Shown: positions 51,469 through 60,742, numbered from the stretch's first letter. The stretch is 64,000 nucleotides of DNA from Mesorhizobium sp. M8A.F.Ca.ET.218.01.1.1 (GCF_004791165.1 NZ_SRUZ01000013.1:1-64000), one strand, 5' to 3'. Translations and numbers: made by a program. The notes: a model not told the origin generated them from the letters alone.

Positions 51469-53457
51469 ATGTCCGCGACGAAGATACTCTGGGGCCAGAT
51501 ACTCAGTATCTTCCTGATCGTCCTGGTGACGATCTGGATGGCGACGCAATGGACGGCATGGCGCCTTGGCTTCCAGGCGCAGTTAGGCCCGCCTTGGTTT
51601 GAGCTCGCCGGCTTGCCCGTCTACTATCCGCCAGCGCTATTCTGGTGGTGGTATTTTTACGACGCCTACGCCCCGGACATCTTCGTGGAAGGCGGATTGA
51701 TCGCGGTGTCCGGCGGCTTCCTGTCGATCATTGTTGCGATCGGCATGTCTGTGTGGCGTGCACGCGAAGCCAAGAACGTCCAGACCTATGGGTCGGCGCG
51801 ATGGGCCGAAAGGAGGGAGGTGGAGGCTGCCGGGTTGCTCGGCGCCGAAGGTGTCGTGCTCGGGCGCCACGATCGCCATTACCTGCGCCATGACGGGCCC
51901 GAGCATGTGCTGTGCTTCGCTCCGACCCGGTCTGGCAAGGGGGTCGGCCTGGTGGTGCCTTCGCTGCTAACCTGGCCAGGCTCGGCGATCGTCCACGACA
52001 TCAAGGGTGAGAACTGGCAGCTCACCGCCGGCTTTCGCGCTCTGCATGGTCGCGTGCTGCTCTTTGATCCGACCAATTCAAGATCGTCGGCGTACAATCC
52101 ACTGCTGGAAGTCCGTCGCGGCGAATGGGAGGTTCGCGACGTCCAGAACATCGCCGACATTCTCGTCGACCCGGAAGGAAGCCTGGAAAAGCGCAATCAC
52201 TGGGAAAAGACCAGTCACGCGCTGCTGGTGGGTGCGATCCTCCACGTCCTCTATGCCGAGAAGGACAAGACGCTGGCCGGCGTTGCCGCCTTGCTCTCCG
52301 ATCCAAGGCGGCCGATCGAGTCGACGCTTTCAGCAATGATGAAAACCGCGCATCTCAGCGAAACCGGCCCGCACCCGGTCATCGCCAGTGCTGCGCGCGA
52401 ACTGCTCAACAAATCCGACAACGAACGCTCGGGCGTGCTGTCCACCGCAATGTCCTTCCTCGGCCTCTATCGCGATCCCGTCGTCGCCGAGGTGACGCGG
52501 CGCTGCGACTGGCGGATCGCCGACATCGTCGGCGGCAAACGGCCGGCGACGCTCTACCTGGTCGTGCCACCGTCCGACATCAATCGGACCAAACCACTCA
52601 TTCGCCTTATCCTCAATCAGATCGGGCGTCGGCTAACCGAGGACCTGCACACAAAGACCAGCCGCCACCGATTGCTGCTTATGCTGGATGAGTTTCCAGC
52701 GCTCGGCCGTCTCGACTTCTTCGAGTCCGCCTTGGCCTTCATGGCTGGCTATCGGCTAAAGAGCTTCCTGATCGCGCAGTCGCTGAACCAGATCGAAAAG
52801 GCTTACGGGCCAAACAATTCGATCCTCGACAATTGTCATGTGCGCGTGAGCTTTGCCTCAAACGATGAAAGGACTGCCAAACGTGTGTCCGACGCGCTCG
52901 GTACGGCAACCGAGATGCGGGCAATGAAGAACTATGCCGGCCACCGGCTGTCGCCCTGGCTCGGACATCTCATGGTGTCGCGGCAAGAGACAGCTCGTCA
53001 GTTGCTCACCCCTGGCGAGGTCATGCAGCTTCCACCAAGCGACGAGATCGTGATGGTAGCGGGTGTGCCGCCGATCCGGGCGAAGAAGGCGCGCTACTAT
53101 GAGGATGTTCGCTTCCAGGAGCGCGTCCTGCCGCCACCTGAACTGGTCCGTCAAGAAGGGGGGCAACTTGATGATTGGAGCCTGCTGCCGGTCCTGGCCG
53201 GCCACGAGGCCGCCGCTCCCCCAGGCTCGCCGCCACAGGACGATGAAGATCCGACTGGATCAGAGCAGCGCCAACAACCCGAACTCAATCGCGCGCCGCC
53301 AGTCGAGAAGACGGCCTCGATCGAGAACGAGTTCGAGATCGAGATCGAGATCGATGATGGCGACGATGACGCTGTCGGCAATCGACGCCTTGCCCGCCTT
53401 GTAGAGGGTGTGGCGCGGCAGGTTTCCCTGGACCCCGACGATGGCATGGAGTTGTAG
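51469..53457 (+). CDS. traG: Type IV coupling protein TraG (VirD4 family)
   Basis: The 662-residue ATPase has two N-terminal membrane spans (about residues 8-25 and 80-100), Walker A in APTRSGKGVGLVVPS (about 150-164) and Walker B in LLLMLDEFPALGRLDF (about 403-418). FLIAQSLNQIEKAYGPNN and a long acidic C-terminal tail (EIEIEIDDGDDDA) follow. It links the relaxase-DNA complex to the Trb channel. GAGAGAGGA precedes the ATG by six bases. The CopG-like gene begins five bases after its stop. Confidence 0.95.
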   Translation: MSATKILWGQILSIFLIVLVTIWMATQWTAWRLGFQAQLGPPWFELAGLPVYYPPALFWWWYFYDAYAPDIFVEGGLIAVSGGFLSIIVAIGMSVWRAREAKNVQTYGSARWAERREVEAAGLLGAEGVVLGRHDRHYLRHDGPEHVLCFAPTRSGKGVGLVVPSLLTWPGSAIVHDIKGENWQLTAGFRALHGRVLLFDPTNSRSSAYNPLLEVRRGEWEVRDVQNIADILVDPEGSLEKRNHWEKTSHALLVGAILHVLYAEKDKTLAGVAALLSDPRRPIESTLSAMMKTAHLSETGPHPVIASAARELLNKSDNERSGVLSTAMSFLGLYRDPVVAEVTRRCDWRIADIVGGKRPATLYLVVPPSDINRTKPLIRLILNQIGRRLTEDLHTKTSRHRLLLMLDEFPALGRLDFFESALAFMAGYRLKSFLIAQSLNQIEKAYGPNNSILDNCHVRVSFASNDERTAKRVSDALGTATEMRAMKNYAGHRLSPWLGHLMVSRQETARQLLTPGEVMQLPPSDEIVMVAGVPPIRAKKARYYEDVRFQERVLPPPELVRQEGGQLDDWSLLPVLAGHEAAAPPGSPPQDDEDPTGSEQRQQPELNRAPPVEKTASIENEFEIEIEIDDGDDDAVGNRRLARLVEGVARQVSLDPDDGMEL

Positions 53458-53462
53458 CCGCC

Positions 53463-53903
53463 ATGACCGGCCGCAAGAAGAAAGTGCAGATCTCCGTCTA
53501 TCTCGATCCGCCCGTCATGACGATGCTTCAGGACTATGCGGCGCGACGCGATCAATCCCAGTCCATGATAGCCGAAGCCGCGATCGCTTCGTTCCTCTCG
53601 CCCGATGCGGATGAGCGTCGCGAGGCCGCGATCGCCAAGCGCCTGGATCAGGTCGATCGGCGTCTGGCCAGGCAGGAGCGCGATATAGGCATCGCGGTTG
53701 AGACCTTGGCCGTGTTCGTCCGCTTCTGGTTGGCGACCACACCGGCCTTGCCGGAGCCAGCGGCACAGGCGGCGCGTGCCAAGGCGGCTGAACGCTACGA
53801 AGCCTTCGTCACCGCCCTGGGCCGGCGGCTGGCGAAGGGGCCGAAGCTACGGCAGGAAATTTCGGAGGATATCAATCCGATCGACGAGGGCGGAATACGA
53901 TAA
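53463..53903 (+). CDS. CopG-family ribbon-helix-helix protein
   Basis: The 146-residue product starts with a ribbon-helix-helix: KKVQISVYLDPPVMTMLQDY (about residues 6-25), then ARRDQSQSMIAEAAIASFL. A coiled helical region and a membrane-like segment (VETLAVFVRFWLATTPAL) follow. CopG-type genes regularly lie between traG and trbB in rhizobial elements and probably regulate transfer genes or assist the relaxosome. Here the trbB gene is displaced by the inserted hipBA pair. Confidence 0.8.
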   Translation: MTGRKKKVQISVYLDPPVMTMLQDYAARRDQSQSMIAEAAIASFLSPDADERREAAIAKRLDQVDRRLARQERDIGIAVETLAVFVRFWLATTPALPEPAAQAARAKAAERYEAFVTALGRRLAKGPKLRQEISEDINPIDEGGIR

Positions 53904-53908
53904 AGCCG

Positions 53909-54037
53909 ATGGCGATCTTCGCCATGGTGATGGCGATGATTGGCAGTGCGACGATAGCGATGCGGGCCGATGACGATGATGATCAGCAGACCATGGTCAA
54001 TTTGCGTCGGCGAGAAGACTTGCGCGCTTGCCTATAG
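53909..54037 (+). CDS. Possible 42-residue exported peptide or gene remnant
   Basis: The frame begins MAIFAMVMAMIGSATIAMRA, like a short signal segment, and continues with an acidic DDDDD run. It starts six bases after the copG stop and overlaps the end of hipA on the other strand. It may be the 5' end of a gene cut by the hipBA insertion, or chance. No ribosome-binding site is clear. Confidence 0.2.
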   Translation: MAIFAMVMAMIGSATIAMRADDDDDQQTMVNLRRREDLRACL

Positions 54038-55307
54038 CCAATCTGACTGACTCGACAACCTGCTCGGGAAAGCCAGGCTGCAATGAGGAGATCACGATCT
54101 CGGCCTGCTTCTCCACGTTTCCAGCAATGTCCTCGAAAATTCCGCGTATGACAGGTGTACCCACGCCGGCAATGTCGGCGGTCTGCATGAAGTGGCGGGG
54201 CATGATCTCATGGACCGAATAATGCCGGCTCGTGCCGACCGACATCGCCAACTTGAATTTTCTTCGAGGGATCTGTCCGGCATCAAAGCTGGGCTGTGCC
54301 GTCAGTACGTCATAGAGGGGCGTCATACGGAACCGCCCGCCAGGGCTCAGAAAGATACTGAAATTCTTGGCGTGGCCATCGGTAGCGCCAATCAGCCAGA
54401 ACAAAACGCTGGCGCGCATGAAGACGGTGATGTCTTCCTCGGGCGTGTCACTGCCCCTCAAAAGCGCGACAATCTCAGGGATGCCGGGGCCGCCTTCGGA
54501 TTGATACTTGCGTGTGGGCGGCACCGACAGCGCCTGACAGATGTCCTCTTGCGGCAGGCGCAAAAGGCGGCCATCGCGAGCCCACAGCCGGTCGAAACGC
54601 TCGACGATCAGGGTGGGGCGCCCCCCGAAATCAGCGATCTCTGCCTGAGCGGCGGGAACGCCGAAGGCCTGGAGCAGCTTGAGGCACAGATACTCGTTCT
54701 CAACACTATGGGAGAGGTCGATACCGTTCGGCAACTGGCCGATCTGTGGTTTCAGAATATGGGTGGTCGCAGCCGTTCCGATCGGCTTGAACCAGCCCCC
54801 ATCCTTGCGCAGCAGCGCGGTTTTTTCCTGGGCGCCCGCAATCGAGATGCGGAAATCCTCGTCCTCGCCGAGACCGAGAGGAGCAGTGGCAAGGTTTTCA
54901 ATTATCCCGGCGATGTCCTCGTTGGAGACTGGCTTGCCGTTGATGCTGCCTGGAATGCCGGGATCGATGCCGTCAGGCAGGAACTGTAGCGCGCCGACGC
55001 AATCATGCCCGACCGCGGCGAGCATGCTGTAGGCGTCCGTGCCATCAGCGCCGACGCGTTCGGCAACACGCTTGCGGATGGCGTCATTGTCGGGAAGCAG
55101 GTTGTCGAAAACGTTGATCACAGGCGCGCCGATATAGCGATCTTCCCGCAAAGGAAGCGAGAGTGAGACCGGGAAGGTGCCGCGCCAGTCCAGCCATTCG
55201 CGGGCGTATTGGAAGTCTATCGCGCCCGTGGATGCTCTGCGCAAAACGCCCACCAGGCGCCCGTTCAGCAAGACATTCAGTGGCGTGTGGGCCGATCGCC
55301 GCGCCAT
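53997..55307 (-). CDS. hipA: HipA toxin (Ser/Thr kinase)
   Basis: The 436-residue kinase closely follows E. coli HipA. SLSLPLREDRY lies near residue 50, the autophosphorylation Ser155 in RISIAGAQEKTALL, then VERFDRLWARDGRLLRLPQE and the catalytic loop LIGATDGHAKNFSIFL. HipA phosphorylates glutamyl-tRNA synthetase, halts translation and causes persistence unless bound by HipB. All key residues are present, so the toxin should be active. Its start overlaps the hipB stop by one base. The pair is reversed relative to the tra/trb genes, indicating later insertion. On the element it may act as an addiction module. Confidence 0.93.
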   Translation of the reverse strand: MARRSAHTPLNVLLNGRLVGVLRRASTGAIDFQYAREWLDWRGTFPVSLSLPLREDRYIGAPVINVFDNLLPDNDAIRKRVAERVGADGTDAYSMLAAVGHDCVGALQFLPDGIDPGIPGSINGKPVSNEDIAGIIENLATAPLGLGEDEDFRISIAGAQEKTALLRKDGGWFKPIGTAATTHILKPQIGQLPNGIDLSHSVENEYLCLKLLQAFGVPAAQAEIADFGGRPTLIVERFDRLWARDGRLLRLPQEDICQALSVPPTRKYQSEGGPGIPEIVALLRGSDTPEEDITVFMRASVLFWLIGATDGHAKNFSIFLSPGGRFRMTPLYDVLTAQPSFDAGQIPRRKFKLAMSVGTSRHYSVHEIMPRHFMQTADIAGVGTPVIRGIFEDIAGNVEKQAEIVISSLQPGFPEQVVESVRLAIGKRASLLADAN

Positions 55308-55561
55308 CAGAACAGGTCCTCGACGTCAGCGGAGCTGCCTTTGCTGCGCGTGCGAATGACGAGCTCAAGGCCGAGGGCGGAGAGTGCCGCCATCACTGTA
55401 CGAAGCTGCACAGCCGGCTCTCCGGCTTCAAGGCGCGATACCGTGCCCTGGCGCAAGTGGATCTGATCGCCAAGCGCCCCTTGCGTGAGGCCGGCCTGCT
55501 TGCGGGCACGACGCAGGATGGCTGCGAGTTGTTTTTCGTTGCGGGCGATCTGATCGGTCAT
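55307..55561 (-). CDS. hipB: HipB antitoxin (XRE-type repressor)
   Basis: The 84-residue product is a lambda-repressor-type helix-turn-helix protein with RKQAGLTQGALGDQIHLRQG and TVSRLEAGEPAVQL (about residues 20-53). HipB binds HipA, neutralising it, and represses the operon. Four ATACG-N6-CGTAT palindromes lie immediately upstream, the last ending 21 bases from the start codon. Gene order hipB-hipA with overlap is the standard arrangement. Confidence 0.92.
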   Translation of the reverse strand: MTDQIARNEKQLAAILRRARKQAGLTQGALGDQIHLRQGTVSRLEAGEPAVQLRTVMAALSALGLELVIRTRSKGSSADVEDLF

Positions 55562-55916
55562 GGCGGCCTCCAGGCGTTAGCATACGGGCTCGCGTATATT
55601 CGGTCAATATACGCGGTCACGTATATTTTTAGAATATACGCGGTCACGTATAAAAAAATGATATACGCAATCGCGTATGAACGCCCGGCAACGATGTTCA
55701 CAGTTAAGCCAGGTCCAACAGCCTTCCGAGTTCGCGCATCGATCGCGGAGCGTCCTCGCATCGAAGCCAGGCGCCAGCGGCGCCGCCGTTCTCCTGTATT
55801 TGTACGCCACGCCACTACGGCTCAACATACTTGTTGAAGCGATCCAGAATCCGGCTCTTTTAATCATCCCCGACAGGGGCGTCTGAGTTGTCCCTGCCGA
55901 AAAACCGGGGACACCG
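55562..55916. other. Divergent hipB-trbB intergenic region
   Basis: This 355-base region carries the hipB operators at 55582-55678 and, further right, a palindrome TCAACA-N4-TGTTGA at 55822-55837. No gene was recognised. It must contain the hipBA promoter and probably a promoter for the trb genes, which the inserted hipBA pair separates from traG-copG. Confidence 0.5.
55582..55678. promoter_or_regulatory. Four phased HipB operators
   Basis: ATACG-N6-CGTAT occurs at 55582-55597, 55609-55624, 55636-55651 and 55663-55678. Start-to-start spacing is exactly 27 bases each time. The centres of the two middle copies are identical (CGGTCA); the outer ones are GGCTCG and CAATCG. Immediate proximity to hipB and the palindromic form, comparable to the spaced-palindrome operators of E. 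coli HipB, make them autoregulatory sites. Confidence 0.8.
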
Positions 55917-56900
55917 ATGGCGGCATCGCATCACAATATGGAAGGACGCGCGCGCACCTCGCGTATGCTCCGGACAGCGCTCGGAACCGCCATCACCCGG
56001 TTACTGGACGATGCCGTCATCGTCGAAGTGATGCTGAACCCGGATGGCCGCATCTGGGTGGACCGGCTCTCCGAAGGTCTTGCCGATACGGGAGAGGTGC
56101 TGTCGGCCGCCGATGGCGAGCGCATCGTCCGCCTTGTCGCCCATCATGTCGGCGCGGAGGTGCATGCGCGCTCGCCGCGCGTTTCGGCCGAGTTGCCGGA
56201 TACCGGCGAACGCTTCGAAGGGCTTCTTCCGCCGGTCGTTGCCGCGCCGGCCTTCGCAATACGCAAACCCGCCGTCGCGGTCTTTACGCTCGAAGATTAC
56301 GTCACTGCAGACATCATGACCGCCGAGCAGGCCGACGCGCTTCGCAGCGCCGTCAGTGCTCGCGCAAACATCCTTGTCGCCGGCGGCACATCCACCGGCA
56401 AGACGACCCTCACCAATGCCCTGCTCGCCGAGGTCGCGAAGGGAGCCGATCGCGTCGTCATCATCGAGGACACACGCGAGTTGCAGTGCGCCGCGCAGAA
56501 TCTGGTCGCCATGCGGACCAAGGATGGTGTCGCCACGCTCGCGGACCTGGTTCGCTCCTCGCTGCGTTTGCGGCCGGACCGCATTCCCATCGGCGAAGTG
56601 CGCGGCGCAGAGGCCCTCGACCTCCTGAAGGCCTGGGGCACCGGACATCCTGGCGGCATTGGCACCATCCACGCCGGCTCGGGCATCGGGGCATTGCTCC
56701 GTCTCGAGCAACTCATCCAGGAAGCCGTCGTCACTGTCCCGCGCGCCCTCATCGCGGAAACCATTGATCTCATCGCCGTTCTGTCCGGGCGCGGACCCGC
56801 GCGGCGGCTGACAGAACTTATGCGCGTCGACGGGCTTGGGCCTGACGGCGACTACCGCACCTCCCAAACCAACCAGAACAGTCCAGGAGACAGCTCATGA
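55917..56900 (+). CDS. trbB: Conjugal transfer ATPase TrbB (VirB11 family)
   Basis: The 327-residue ATPase has an N-terminal domain (VIVEVMLNPDGRIWVDRLSE) and a RecA-like domain with Walker A AGGTSTGKTTL (about residues 157-167), the Asp box IEDTRELQC and the P-type signature GHPGGIGTIHAGS. It drives assembly and DNA passage of the mating channel at the inner membrane. It begins the trb operon and overlaps trbC by four bases. Confidence 0.95.
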   Translation: MAASHHNMEGRARTSRMLRTALGTAITRLLDDAVIVEVMLNPDGRIWVDRLSEGLADTGEVLSAADGERIVRLVAHHVGAEVHARSPRVSAELPDTGERFEGLLPPVVAAPAFAIRKPAVAVFTLEDYVTADIMTAEQADALRSAVSARANILVAGGTSTGKTTLTNALLAEVAKGADRVVIIEDTRELQCAAQNLVAMRTKDGVATLADLVRSSLRLRPDRIPIGEVRGAEALDLLKAWGTGHPGGIGTIHAGSGIGALLRLEQLIQEAVVTVPRALIAETIDLIAVLSGRGPARRLTELMRVDGLGPDGDYRTSQTNQNSPGDSS

Positions 56901-57229
56901 TCCGCATCCTTTCGCGTGGCTACAGGCGCTTGGCCGCTGGCGCCACGACCCTTGCCACCACCCTCATGCTCGCCCAGGTCGCTCATGCCGCCGGCTCGTC
57001 GATGCCGTGGGAGCAACCGCTTGAGAAGATCCTTCAGTCGATTGAGGGCCCGGTCTCCAAGATCATTGCCGTCATCATCATCATCGTAACGGGGCTAACG
57101 CTTGCCTTCGGCGACACCTCGGGTGGATTCAGGCGGCTGATCCAGATCGTCTTTGGCCTGTCGATCGCCTTTGCGGCATCCAGCTTCTTCCTGTCGTTTT
57201 TTTCCTTCGGCGGCGGGGCGCTGATCTGA
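56897..57229 (+). CDS. trbC: TrbC pilin (VirB2 family)
   Basis: The 110-residue prepilin has a long leader (about 36 residues, ending AHAAGSSMPW) and two hydrophobic helices (ISKIIAVIIIIVTGLTLAFG-like region and FGLSIAFAASSFFLSF) separated by a short polar turn. It is processed and cyclised by TraF to form the pilus. It overlaps trbB by four bases and trbD by one. Confidence 0.9.
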   Translation: MIRILSRGYRRLAAGATTLATTLMLAQVAHAAGSSMPWEQPLEKILQSIEGPVSKIIAVIIIIVTGLTLAFGDTSGGFRRLIQIVFGLSIAFAASSFFLSFFSFGGGALI

Positions 57230-57510
57230 TGGCGGCCGCTTTCGAACAGGTCGGCGCTGTGCCAGGGTTTACGGTCCACGTTCACAGGGCACTGACCGAG
57301 CATATTCTGCTCGGCGGCGCACCCCGCTCGATCGCAATCCTGAACGGCACACTGGCAGGCGCGGTTGGCCTGGGCCTTCGCCTCTGGCTGGTCGGTCTCA
57401 TCATCTGGGCAGTTGGACACTTCACCGCTGTATGGGCCGCAAGGCGCGATCCGCTCTTTTTCGAAGTGGGTCGAAGGCATCTGCGCCTTCCCGCTCATCT
57501 GCCGGTGTGA
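57229..57510 (+). CDS. trbD: TrbD (VirB3 family)
   Basis: The 93-residue inner-membrane protein starts MAAAFEQVGAVPGFTVHVHR and has one hydrophobic hairpin region (GLGLRLWLVGLIIWAVG, about residues 44-62), ending in a cytoplasmic WAARRDPLFFEVGRRHL typical of the family. It supports TrbE in the channel base. It overlaps trbC by one base and precedes trbE by nine bases. Confidence 0.9.
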   Translation: MAAAFEQVGAVPGFTVHVHRALTEHILLGGAPRSIAILNGTLAGAVGLGLRLWLVGLIIWAVGHFTAVWAARRDPLFFEVGRRHLRLPAHLPV

Positions 57511-57519
57511 GGTCCTGTC

Positions 57520-59976
57520 ATGATGAACCTTTCCGAATATCGTCGCACCGCCAACCGTCTTGCCGACTACCTGCCCTGGGCCGCGCTTGTCGCGCCCGGC
57601 GTGGTGCTCAACAAGGATGGAAGCTTTCAGCGCTCCGCAACGTTTCGCGGGCCCGATCTCGATTCCGCGGTCGCGGCCGAGTTGGTCGCGGTGGCCTCGC
57701 GTATCAACAACGCCTTTCGTCGCCTTGGCTCGGGATGGAGCATCTTCGTCGAGGCGCAGCGGCATCAGGCGGCGACCTATCCCGAAAGCCAGTTTCCTGA
57801 CCCGGCCTCAGCCCTCGTCGACGCCGAGCGCAAGGCCGAGTTCGAAGAGGAAGGCGTTCACTTCATCTCGAGCTACTTCCTCACCTTCCTCTATCTGCCG
57901 CCGGTCGAGGATGTCGCGCGCGCCGAGACATGGCTTTACGAGGGGCGCGAACAGTCGGGCGTTGATCCCAATGAGATTCAGCGCGCCTTTGTCGACCGCA
58001 CGGATCGCGTGCTTTCCCTGCTCGACGGTTTCATGCCGGAATGCCGGTGGCTCGACGATAGCGAGACCCTGACCTACCTGTATTCGGCTGTCTCGACGAA
58101 GCGCCATCGTGTGCGCGTCCCCGAGACGCCGATCTATCTCGATGCGCTGCTGGCCGATCAGCCGCTGACCGGTGGGCTGGCGCCGCGTCTTGGGGATCAG
58201 CATCTTCGCGTGCTCACCATTGTTGGCTTTCCAACAGCAACCACGCCCGGCCTTCTCGATGACCTCAACCGGCTCGCATTTGGCTACCGCTGGTCGACGC
58301 GTGCGATCCTTCTCGACAAGGTCGACGCTGCCAAGCTGCTGACGAAGATCCGTCGGCAATGGTTCGCCAAGCGTAAGTCGGTCGCGGCCATCCTGAAGGA
58401 GGTCATGACGAACGAGGCGTCCGTGCTCATGGACACGGACGCCGCCAACAAGGCGGCCGACGCCGACATGGCTTTGCAGGAGCTCGGCGCGGATATGACG
58501 GGCATGGCTTATGTCACCGCGACCATCGCGGTCTGGGATGCCGATCCGCGTCTTGCCGATGAAAAACTGCGTCTTGTCGAAAAGGTCATCCAGGGACGCG
58601 ATTTCACCGCGATGGTCGAGACCGTCAATGCCGTCGATGCCTGGCTCGGTTCATTGCCCGGACATGCCTACGCCAACGTCCGCCAGCCACCCATCTCGAC
58701 ACTCAATCTCGCCCACATGATCCCCCTCTCTGCCGTGTGGGCGGGGCCGGAACGGGACGAGCACCTCGGTAGTCCCCCCTTGCTTTACGGCAAGACCGAG
58801 GGCTCGACCCCGTTCCGGTTGTCCTTGCATGTCGGCGACGTCGGCCACACGCTTGTTGTCGGGCCTACCGGAGCTGGCAAGTCCGTGCTGCTCGCGCTGA
58901 TGGCCCTGCAGTTCCGCCGCTACGCGCGCAGTCAAGTCTTTGCCTTCGACTTCGGCGGCTCGATCCGCGCCGCCGCACTGGCAATGGGAGGCGACTGGCA
59001 CGATCTTGGCGGAAGCCTAACCGAAGGCGCCGATACCTCCGTCTCGCTCCAGCCACTCGCCCGCATACACGACACTTACGAGCGCGCCTGGGCCGCCGAC
59101 TGGGTAGTGGCAATCCTGGCGCGCGAAGGCATCCCGATCAACCCGGACGCCAAGGAGCATATCTGGGCCGCTCTGACGTCGCTCGCCTCGGCGCCGGTGG
59201 AGGAGCGCACCATCACCGGCCTGAGCGTCTTGCTGCAGGCCAACGATCTGAAGCAGGCTCTCCGGTCCTACTGCATCGGTGGCCCGTACGGGCGGTTGCT
59301 TGATGCCGAGGCCGAGCACCTTGGCACGGCGTCCGTGCAGGTGTTCGAAATCGAGGGTCTTGTTGGGACTGGAGCCGCACCGGCGGTTCTCTCCTACCTG
59401 TTCCATCGCATCGGTGACCGGCTCGATGGACGACCGACGCTGCTCATTATCGACGAGGGCTGGCTTGCCCTTGATGATGAGAGTTTTGCCGGGCAATTGC
59501 GCGAATGGCTGAAGACCCTGCGCAAGAAGAATGCCAGCGTCGTCTTTGCCACGCAGTCGCTGTCCGACATTGACAATTCGGGCATCGCACCAGCGATCAT
59601 CGAGAGCTGTCCAACCCGGCTGCTGTTGCCGAACGAACGCGCAACCGAACCACAGATCACCGCGATCTATCGTCGCTTCGGCCTCAACGACCGCCAGATA
59701 GAGATTTTGGCGCGCGCCACACCGAAGCGCGACTACTACTGCCAGTCTCGACGCGGCAACCGCCTCTTTGAGCTCGGCCTGTCCGAGATCGCCCTGGCGC
59801 TTTGCGCTGCATCCTCGAAGACCGATCAGGCTCTGATCGCCAGCATCGTCGCCGGACATGGCCGCGCCGGCTTCCTCCCTGCCTGGCTGCGCGCGCGAAA
59901 CGCCAGTTGGGCGGCTGACCTCGTTCCCAACGTTTCGACATTCACCTCCCAACCCGAACAGGAGCATCAAACATGA
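57520..59976 (+). CDS. trbE: Conjugal transfer ATPase TrbE (VirB4 family)
   Basis: The 818-residue ATPase begins LSEYRRTANRLADYLPWAAL and has the CagE/VirB4 N-terminal region. Walker A VVGPTGAGKSVLLALM is at about residues 446-461 and Walker B TLLIIDEGWLALDD at about 642-655, followed by RKKNASVVFATQSLSDI. It is the main energy-providing ATPase of the mating channel. A second in-frame ATG (57523) directly follows the first. The stop overlaps the trbJ ATG (ATGA). Confidence 0.95.
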   Translation: MMNLSEYRRTANRLADYLPWAALVAPGVVLNKDGSFQRSATFRGPDLDSAVAAELVAVASRINNAFRRLGSGWSIFVEAQRHQAATYPESQFPDPASALVDAERKAEFEEEGVHFISSYFLTFLYLPPVEDVARAETWLYEGREQSGVDPNEIQRAFVDRTDRVLSLLDGFMPECRWLDDSETLTYLYSAVSTKRHRVRVPETPIYLDALLADQPLTGGLAPRLGDQHLRVLTIVGFPTATTPGLLDDLNRLAFGYRWSTRAILLDKVDAAKLLTKIRRQWFAKRKSVAAILKEVMTNEASVLMDTDAANKAADADMALQELGADMTGMAYVTATIAVWDADPRLADEKLRLVEKVIQGRDFTAMVETVNAVDAWLGSLPGHAYANVRQPPISTLNLAHMIPLSAVWAGPERDEHLGSPPLLYGKTEGSTPFRLSLHVGDVGHTLVVGPTGAGKSVLLALMALQFRRYARSQVFAFDFGGSIRAAALAMGGDWHDLGGSLTEGADTSVSLQPLARIHDTYERAWAADWVVAILAREGIPINPDAKEHIWAALTSLASAPVEERTITGLSVLLQANDLKQALRSYCIGGPYGRLLDAEAEHLGTASVQVFEIEGLVGTGAAPAVLSYLFHRIGDRLDGRPTLLIIDEGWLALDDESFAGQLREWLKTLRKKNASVVFATQSLSDIDNSGIAPAIIESCPTRLLLPNERATEPQITAIYRRFGLNDRQIEILARATPKRDYYCQSRRGNRLFELGLSEIALALCAASSKTDQALIASIVAGHGRAGFLPAWLRARNASWAADLVPNVSTFTSQPEQEHQT

Positions 59977-60731
59977 ATACCCATCGCTTTCGCTCGCGCG
60001 CGCTTGCCCTGGCCGCGGCCATGTTCACCGCGCCGCTCGCGGTGTTGCCCGCAGCTGTCAGGCCAGCATACGCGTTGATCGTGTTTGATCCGTCGAATTA
60101 TGCGCAGAATGTCCTGACGGCGGCGCGATCGCTTCAGCAGGTGACCAATCAGATCACCTCACTTCAGAACGAAGCACAGATGCTGATCAACCAGGCCCGC
60201 AATCTCGCGAGCCTGCCTTTCTCCTCGCTGCAGCAGTTGCAGCAATCGGTGCAGCGGACGCAGCAGCTGCTCGGCCAGGCGCAGAACATCGCCTTCGATG
60301 TCCAGCAGGTCGACAGGATCTTCCAGCAGCAATACCGCAGCATCTCGCTATCCGCGTCCGATCAGCAACTCGTCACGGATGCGCGCTCGCGCTGGCAGAA
60401 TACGGTTGGCGGCCTGCAGGACGCCATGCGCGTGCAAGCGGGCGTCGTTGGAAACATCGACACCAATCGCACGCAAATGTCGGCGCTTGTCGGCGCCAGC
60501 CAATCAGCCACCGGCGCGCTGCAGGCGACACAAGCCGGTAACCAGCTTCTCGCGCTTCAGGCGCAGCAGCTTGCCGATCTCACGGCGGTTGTCGCCGCGA
60601 ACGGTCGCGCCCAGGCAATGACCGAGGCTGAACGTGCCGCCGCCGCCGAACAGGGGCGCGAGCAGCGCCGCCGGTTCCTGAACCCGGGCTCCGGGTACCA
60701 GGCCGGCAATGCCGCGATGTTCAACCAGTGA
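59973..60731 (+). CDS. trbJ: TrbJ (VirB5 family)
   Basis: The 252-residue periplasmic protein has a signal peptide (hydrophobic LALAAAMFTAPLAVLP, cleavage near AYA at about residue 34). It then has long Gln-rich coiled helices (SLQQVTNQITSLQNEAQML, QQLQQSVQRTQQLLGQAQN) typical of VirB5-like minor pilus-tip components. It overlaps trbE by four bases, and the following gene starts twelve bases after its stop. Confidence 0.92.
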   Translation: MNTHRFRSRALALAAAMFTAPLAVLPAAVRPAYALIVFDPSNYAQNVLTAARSLQQVTNQITSLQNEAQMLINQARNLASLPFSSLQQLQQSVQRTQQLLGQAQNIAFDVQQVDRIFQQQYRSISLSASDQQLVTDARSRWQNTVGGLQDAMRVQAGVVGNIDTNRTQMSALVGASQSATGALQATQAGNQLLALQAQQLADLTAVVAANGRAQAMTEAERAAAAEQGREQRRRFLNPGSGYQAGNAAMFNQ

Positions 60732-60742
60732 GGCTCACCGCC

